Assembly (NCBI GenBank): GCA_964503475.1
Contig: CAZCZU010000061.1
Location: forward strand, 1 to 10,719
Reading direction: 5' to 3'
Origin: CAZCZU01 sp964503475
GTDB taxonomy: Bacteria > Pseudomonadota > Zetaproteobacteria > Mariprofundales > Mariprofundaceae
DNA length: 10,719 bases
This document shows, in pieces, positions 7,396-10,719 of this stretch. Under the pieces are notes generated by a model. That model was given only the letters and a program-made list of their open reading frames with translations. It was not told the origin of the DNA and searched no databases. Each line of letters opens with the position of its first letter. Position 1 is the stretch's first letter. Position numbers and translations under genes: made by a program.

Positions 7396-7423
7396 AACAT
7401 ACTCAAACACCTAAAATTTTCAA
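7396..7423 (-). promoter_or_regulatory. Candidate sigma70-type promoter for the small secreted-protein gene
   Basis: On the minus strand TTGAAA (7418-7423) and TATGTT (7396-7401) are 16 bases apart, matching the -35 consensus at five of six positions and the -10 at four of six. It would start transcription some 40 bases before the GTG at 7347. It lies in the only sizeable intergenic gap of the cluster, which is AT-rich. A TTGACA lies closer to the gene at about 7378-7383, but its appropriately spaced -10 is poor. Inferred from sequence only. Confidence 0.4.
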
Positions 7424-7464
7424 GCTTTTTTCTGTTTCTGATCACCCGGCAGCATAACAGACCA

Positions 7465-8679
7465 CTAGCCAACCGCCCCCATCATCGACAGTAACGGCAA
7501 GAAAATTGCCAACGCGACAAATCCAACCACTGCAACCAGAAGTATGATGATTGTTGGCTCAATAATACTGAAAACCCTCTTAATTCGGCGGGGGATCTCA
7601 TCATCATAGTGCTTGGACAAATGCCCCAGCGTATCATCCAGATTACCCGTGGACTCACCAACAGCTATCATCCGCAGAACCATAGGCGGAAATATCTCAT
7701 GCTGCCTGAACGCATTGGCAATAGTAGAACCACCGGCAATATCCTGCCCAATCTCCTGCAATGCGGATGACACCACAAAACTCCCCACCAATCCGCGACA
7801 GTACTCAACAGCCTCCAGAATCGGAATCCCCACACGATACATAATCCCCATATTTCGAGCCATACGCGACATCGTAATCATACGATTCAAATCGCCAAAC
7901 ACCGGAAGCTTAAATTTTATCATCTCAAGATGGTAATTTACCTTTTCTGAATACCGCCGCAGAAGGCGCAACACAATCCACGCGACAACAGGGCCAAAAA
8001 GCATCCACATCCAGAAAGCATCCATAAATCCGCCAATACTCATCACAACGCGGGTCGGCACCGGCAATTGAACATTTACGCTCTCCAGAAGTTCGGTAAA
8101 ACGAGGCACGACAAACGTAAACAGCAACATAATAAAACCGGCGGCAGCAACCATAACCATAGATGGATAGATCGTGGCCTGTTTGATATCTGCATGCAAA
8201 TGATCGAGCCAGGTAAAATAATCCCGCAGCTCTGTAAACGACTCGCCCAAACTGCCGCTGAACTCTCCGGCCTTAACAAGATTCACCATCACCTCGGGAA
8301 AAACTTTGGGATATTTCTGCATCGTACCGGAAAGCGTGTTACCGGCTTCAATCTCGACATAGACTTCAGCCAAAACCTTACGAAACGCCAGATTATGAAC
8401 CTCTTCGGACATCGCCTCGATGCACTCAAGAAGCGGAATCCCCGCAAAGAGCATGGGAGTCATGCCAGTACAAAACTCAATCAAATCGACCCTTTTGATT
8501 TTCCCCGAGACCTTCTGGTGCTGGGCACTCTGCTTTTTCCCCTTACGCTCTTCACATTGAACCAACAACAGGGAATTTTCTTTTAAACGAGCCTCCAGGG
8601 AAAACTCATCCATTGCTGCCATCACACCCTTGATAACCTTGCCGCTGGAATCCACCGCACGATAAGAAAAATCAGGCAT
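7465..8679 (-). CDS. mshG: MshG/PilC/GspF-family inner-membrane platform protein
   Basis: Polytopic inner-membrane protein that couples ATPase motion to pilin assembly. It has 404 residues, the usual family length. Two repeated GspF domains are visible, about residues 66-189 and 270-391. Each carries the family glycine signature: VKAGEFSGSLGESF near 135-148 and IAVGESTGNLDDTL near 338-351. Three hydrophobic segments lie at about 172-192, 220-240 and 374-398. The N-terminal 60 residues match the cytoplasmic domain that meets the ATPase. The ATG overlaps the end of the ATPase gene by 8 nt, with GGGTG seven bases upstream, so the two are probably translationally coupled. After its stop the close packing of the cluster breaks, with 117 bases before the next start. 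The family is certain; the symbol follows the MSHA-like context. Confidence 0.94.
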   Translation of the reverse strand: MPDFSYRAVDSSGKVIKGVMAAMDEFSLEARLKENSLLLVQCEERKGKKQSAQHQKVSGKIKRVDLIEFCTGMTPMLFAGIPLLECIEAMSEEVHNLAFRKVLAEVYVEIEAGNTLSGTMQKYPKVFPEVMVNLVKAGEFSGSLGESFTELRDYFTWLDHLHADIKQATIYPSMVMVAAAGFIMLLFTFVVPRFTELLESVNVQLPVPTRVVMSIGGFMDAFWMWMLFGPVVAWIVLRLLRRYSEKVNYHLEMIKFKLPVFGDLNRMITMSRMARNMGIMYRVGIPILEAVEYCRGLVGSFVVSSALQEIGQDIAGGSTIANAFRQHEIFPPMVLRMIAVGESTGNLDDTLGHLSKHYDDEIPRRIKRVFSIIEPTIIILLVAVVGFVALAIFLPLLSMMGAVG

Positions 8680-10537
8680 CGTTAATCACCCGCACCAGCT
8701 CATCAATTGTTGTCAATCCAGACTTCACCTTCTTAAACCCGTCATCAAACATCCTGCTCATTCCACTCTGCACCACCTCTTCTGTCGCCAGACGCCGATG
8801 ATTCACAATCGAATCATGAAATGACTCCCCTATTGGCATCACTTCATAAATCGCAAGCCTCCCCTTATACCCCGTTCCACCGCACCTGGAGCACCCGGTG
8901 CCATGATAAAAACGGGCATTCCGCACATCTTCATCTGAAAGACTCAAGCGCCTTAACAGTGCCTCCGGCGGACGGGCCTCCTGCTTGCACTCTACACATA
9001 TCTGGCGCACCAACCGCTGCGCAACAACGCCAACCAGGCATGCGGGGATCAGATAGGGCTCAATCCCCATATCAATCAGGCGAGGAATAGCACTTGGAGC
9101 ATCATTGGTATGCAAGGTTGAAAGCACCAGGTGCCCGGTCAATGCCGAACGAACAGCAAGCGCGGCAGTCTCCTGGTCACGAATTTCACCTAACAAAATA
9201 ACATCTGGATCCTGACGCAAAATCGTCCGAAGCCCCTCTGCAAAATCAAGGCCGACATCAGGATTCACTTGCGTCTGGCGAATATTTGGAAGCATATACT
9301 CAACCGGATCCTCCAGCGTGAACACACTTTTTTCGGTCGCATCTATCTTGCCCAACGCGGTATATAAGGTCGTTGTCTTCCCCGACCCTGTCGGCCCCGT
9401 CACCAGAATGATGCCATGCGGGCGCTGAATCAATGATGAAAACGTCGCGTAATCATGGTCCGACATGCCGAGGTTTTCCAAGGTCATCTTTTTGGGATTG
9501 CGATCCAGCACACGAATCACAATGTTTTCCCCATGAACAGAAGGCAAGGTAGACACTCGCAAATCAATTGGGCGCCCTCCGAACCGGAACGATGAACGCC
9601 CATCCTGAGGCGCCCTGCGCTCTGTTACATCCAAGCCTGACATGATTTTTATTCTCGAGGACAATGCAGGGAACAGCTGCTTTGGCATTAGCACTTTCTT
9701 ATGCAGTATCCCATCTATACGCATCCGGACGCGCAGTATTTTTTCTTCCGGCTCAATATGGATGTCCGTTGCATTGTGCTTAATAGCCAACACAATTATC
9801 TGATCCACCAGCCTCACCATTGGCGACCCTTCTGCATCATCTGCAGCCGTCATACCCTCGCGCAGAATCAGATCAACAGTTTCCTCAATACTTAGCCCCT
9901 GCGCATAGTAATGATCCAGCAGCTCCATAATCTCATCTTCAGGGGCTGTGACCACATCAATAATCTTGTCAGTCAACTTCGACAAGCTGTCAATAGCAAT
10001 CACATTGAACGCATCAGCCATCGCCACAGTCAGATGGCCGCCAGACACACTCAGAGGTAGAGCACGGAACTTTTTCGCCACCTCATAGGGAATCAATCGG
10101 ATCAGTTCATCATCAAGCAGGGTATTCTTCAAGTCAATCACGTTGACTTCTGCTTCTTCAGCAAGAACATCCGTCAAAATTTCAGGCGTGATAAATCCGA
10201 GATTGATCAACACCTCGCCCAGATAGCCACCCAAACGCTTCTGCTCACGCAATGCCAGAGAAAGCTGCGCCTCGGTAATCTGCCCCCCCCGCAATAAACG
10301 CTCGCCAAGCCTGATTTTGTGAGACAAGTCAATCAACCCGGAGGAAACGGTTTCTGCCAATGCTGCAGACAGGATATCCTGACTGATATACCCCAGCGCA
10401 ACCAGAGTCTCACCGAGATATCCGCCCATACGCCTCTGCTCAGCCAATGCCCGCTCAAGCTTGCCCTGGTCGACCAACCCCTTGCGAAGCATCAACTGCC
10501 CAAATTGTATTTTTTCTTTTGACTCCGGGTTTGCCAT
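8672..10537 (-). CDS. mshE: MshE/PilB/GspE-family pilus extension ATPase with tandem MshEN domains
   Basis: Cytoplasmic hexameric ATPase that powers pilin extrusion through the GspF-type platform protein. I place the start at the ATG at 10537, giving 621 residues. AGGGTG sits six bases before it, and the product then begins just before the first MshEN motif, as in relatives; an ATG at 10561 in frame adds eight residues. The N terminus has four copies of the 24-residue MshEN motif at about residues 11-34, 40-63, 76-99 and 105-128, paired by five-residue spacers (RRMGG, KRLGG). This domain is known to bind c-di-GMP in Vibrio MshE. The catalytic part has Walker A GPTGSGKT (381-388), an Asp box (LEDPVEY), Walker B with GEIRD and Glu451, and two CxxC pairs (Cys514/517, Cys549/552), a zinc site typical of GspE/PilB. 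The gene ends inside the next one with an 8-nt overlap. The call as an extension rather than retraction ATPase is very secure; MshE over PilB or GspE rests on context. Confidence 0.95.
   Translation of the reverse strand: MANPESKEKIQFGQLMLRKGLVDQGKLERALAEQRRMGGYLGETLVALGYISQDILSAALAETVSSGLIDLSHKIRLGERLLRGGQITEAQLSLALREQKRLGGYLGEVLINLGFITPEILTDVLAEEAEVNVIDLKNTLLDDELIRLIPYEVAKKFRALPLSVSGGHLTVAMADAFNVIAIDSLSKLTDKIIDVVTAPEDEIMELLDHYYAQGLSIEETVDLILREGMTAADDAEGSPMVRLVDQIIVLAIKHNATDIHIEPEEKILRVRMRIDGILHKKVLMPKQLFPALSSRIKIMSGLDVTERRAPQDGRSSFRFGGRPIDLRVSTLPSVHGENIVIRVLDRNPKKMTLENLGMSDHDYATFSSLIQRPHGIILVTGPTGSGKTTTLYTALGKIDATEKSVFTLEDPVEYMLPNIRQTQVNPDVGLDFAEGLRTILRQDPDVILLGEIRDQETAALAVRSALTGHLVLSTLHTNDAPSAIPRLIDMGIEPYLIPACLVGVVAQRLVRQICVECKQEARPPEALLRRLSLSDEDVRNARFYHGTGCSRCGGTGYKGRLAIYEVMPIGESFHDSIVNHRRLATEEVVQSGMSRMFDDGFKKVKSGLTTIDELVRVINDA
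10154..10312 (-). other. Second MshEN double motif of the ATPase, RLG intact
   Basis: This encodes the second pair of 24-residue motifs, joined by KRLGG. Its first half opens with RLGERLLRGG and closes with Gln, as in the consensus RLG(x)nQ form. It is therefore the better candidate for c-di-GMP binding. An eight-G run lies inside it and encodes Arg-Gly-Gly. Confidence 0.8.
10436..10507 (-). other. First MshEN 24-residue motif of the ATPase, QFG variant
   Basis: This stretch encodes the first 24-residue nucleotide-binding-type motif, from QFGQLMLRKGL to its closing Gln. The usual RLG opening is QFG here, so the Arg that normally contacts ligand is replaced by Gln. The paired half-motif follows after RRMGG at 10349-10420, opens with YLG and ends with Thr instead of Gln. 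By family knowledge this first copy may bind c-di-GMP weakly or play a structural role. Confidence 0.75.
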
Positions 10538-10608
10538 CCTGTTCACCCTACCCATCCACATTTTTCACCGATGCTCATCCAGCTACGCATGAGTGCCCCC
10601 CCAAACAA

Positions 10609-10638
10609 GAAGGGCCAGCAGAATTCTGCCAGCCCTCC
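10609..10638 (-). terminator. Terminator-like hairpin upstream of the ATPase gene
   Basis: The minus-strand RNA AGGGCTGGCAGAA / TTCTGCTGGCCCT (10636-10611) pairs throughout if two G-U pairs are allowed, extends to 10638/10609, and is followed by a T-rich but interrupted tail (TTCTTGTTT). It would end a minus-strand gene lying past the window edge. The G-U pairs make it effective only on the minus strand. The tail is weaker than that of the 6957-6994 terminator. Confidence 0.6.
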
Positions 10639-10656
10639 ATTTACAGCCATTCTCCG

Positions 10657-10719
10657 CTACGTCAAAAACAGCCTGTTAGCGAGAGCCCAGATAAACCCAG
10701 AGACTGACATTTGAGCCCT
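10657..10719 (-). CDS. Possible 3' end of an upstream gene (ambiguous)
   Basis: A minus-strand frame open from the window edge encodes 20 residues ending WALANRLFLT and stops at TAG (10657-10659), about 19 bases before a terminator-like hairpin. The other two minus frames also stay open for 13-18 codons (stops near 10662 and at 10676-10678), so the frame cannot be chosen. No family can be recognised. Confidence 0.2.
   Translation of the reverse strand, partial: RAQMSVSGFIWALANRLFLT

Noticed and set aside
8068..8586. 172-codon plus-strand frame opposite the GspF gene
   Set aside because: The minus strand encodes an unmistakable two-domain GspF protein; the plus translation has no recognisable pattern.
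10538..10561. ATG at 10561 as ATPase start
   Set aside because: GGTGA is five bases upstream, so it is possible, but the ATG at 10537 has a better-placed AGGGTG and gives the normal family N terminus.

Overview
This window is almost entirely one minus-strand gene cluster for a type IV pilus / type II secretion-like envelope machine, most like the MSHA (mannose-sensitive haemagglutinin) pilus branch. In transcription order (high to low coordinate) it encodes: an MshE-like extension ATPase (8672-10537), an MshG/GspF-like inner-membrane platform protein (7465-8679), a small secreted protein of unknown function (7015-7347), one unusually large prepilin (5906-6928), an MshI-like fused PilM/PilN protein (4454-5902), an MshJ/PilO-like protein (3810-4457), an MshK/PilP/GspC-like protein (3328-3813), an MshL-like lipoprotein secretin (1729-3324) and an MshN-like TPR protein with a possible SPOR-like domain (149-1732). 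No convincing gene lies on the plus strand.

The organism is Gram-negative: it has an outer-membrane secretin, a lipobox and inner-membrane/periplasm linker proteins. The fused I-J-K-L-N set and the MshEN domains of the ATPase suggest a proteobacterium or a relative that acquired an MSHA-type system. I cannot name a genus from the sequence. Base composition is mixed, with no obvious island-like change. Runs of seven to nine G on the coding strand recur.

The genes are tightly packed. E and F overlap by 8 nt. The I-J, J-K and L-N junctions overlap by 4 nt (ATGA, TTGA, GTGA), and two of those downstream genes start at TTG or GTG behind a good Shine-Dalgarno. Working model: the ATPase, under c-di-GMP control through four 24-residue MshEN motifs, drives GspF to extrude the prepilin. 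The I-J-K chain links this motor across the periplasm to the secretin, and the TPR protein helps secretin or peptidoglycan docking.

The main break in the pattern is the small secreted-protein gene between the platform gene and the prepilin gene. A sigma70-like promoter candidate lies upstream and a strong intrinsic terminator follows it, so it may be its own short transcript inside the operon. A second terminator-like hairpin (10609-10638) marks the end of an unseen upstream gene. The left edge (1-148) carries a nine-C run and the possible start of another minus-strand gene.
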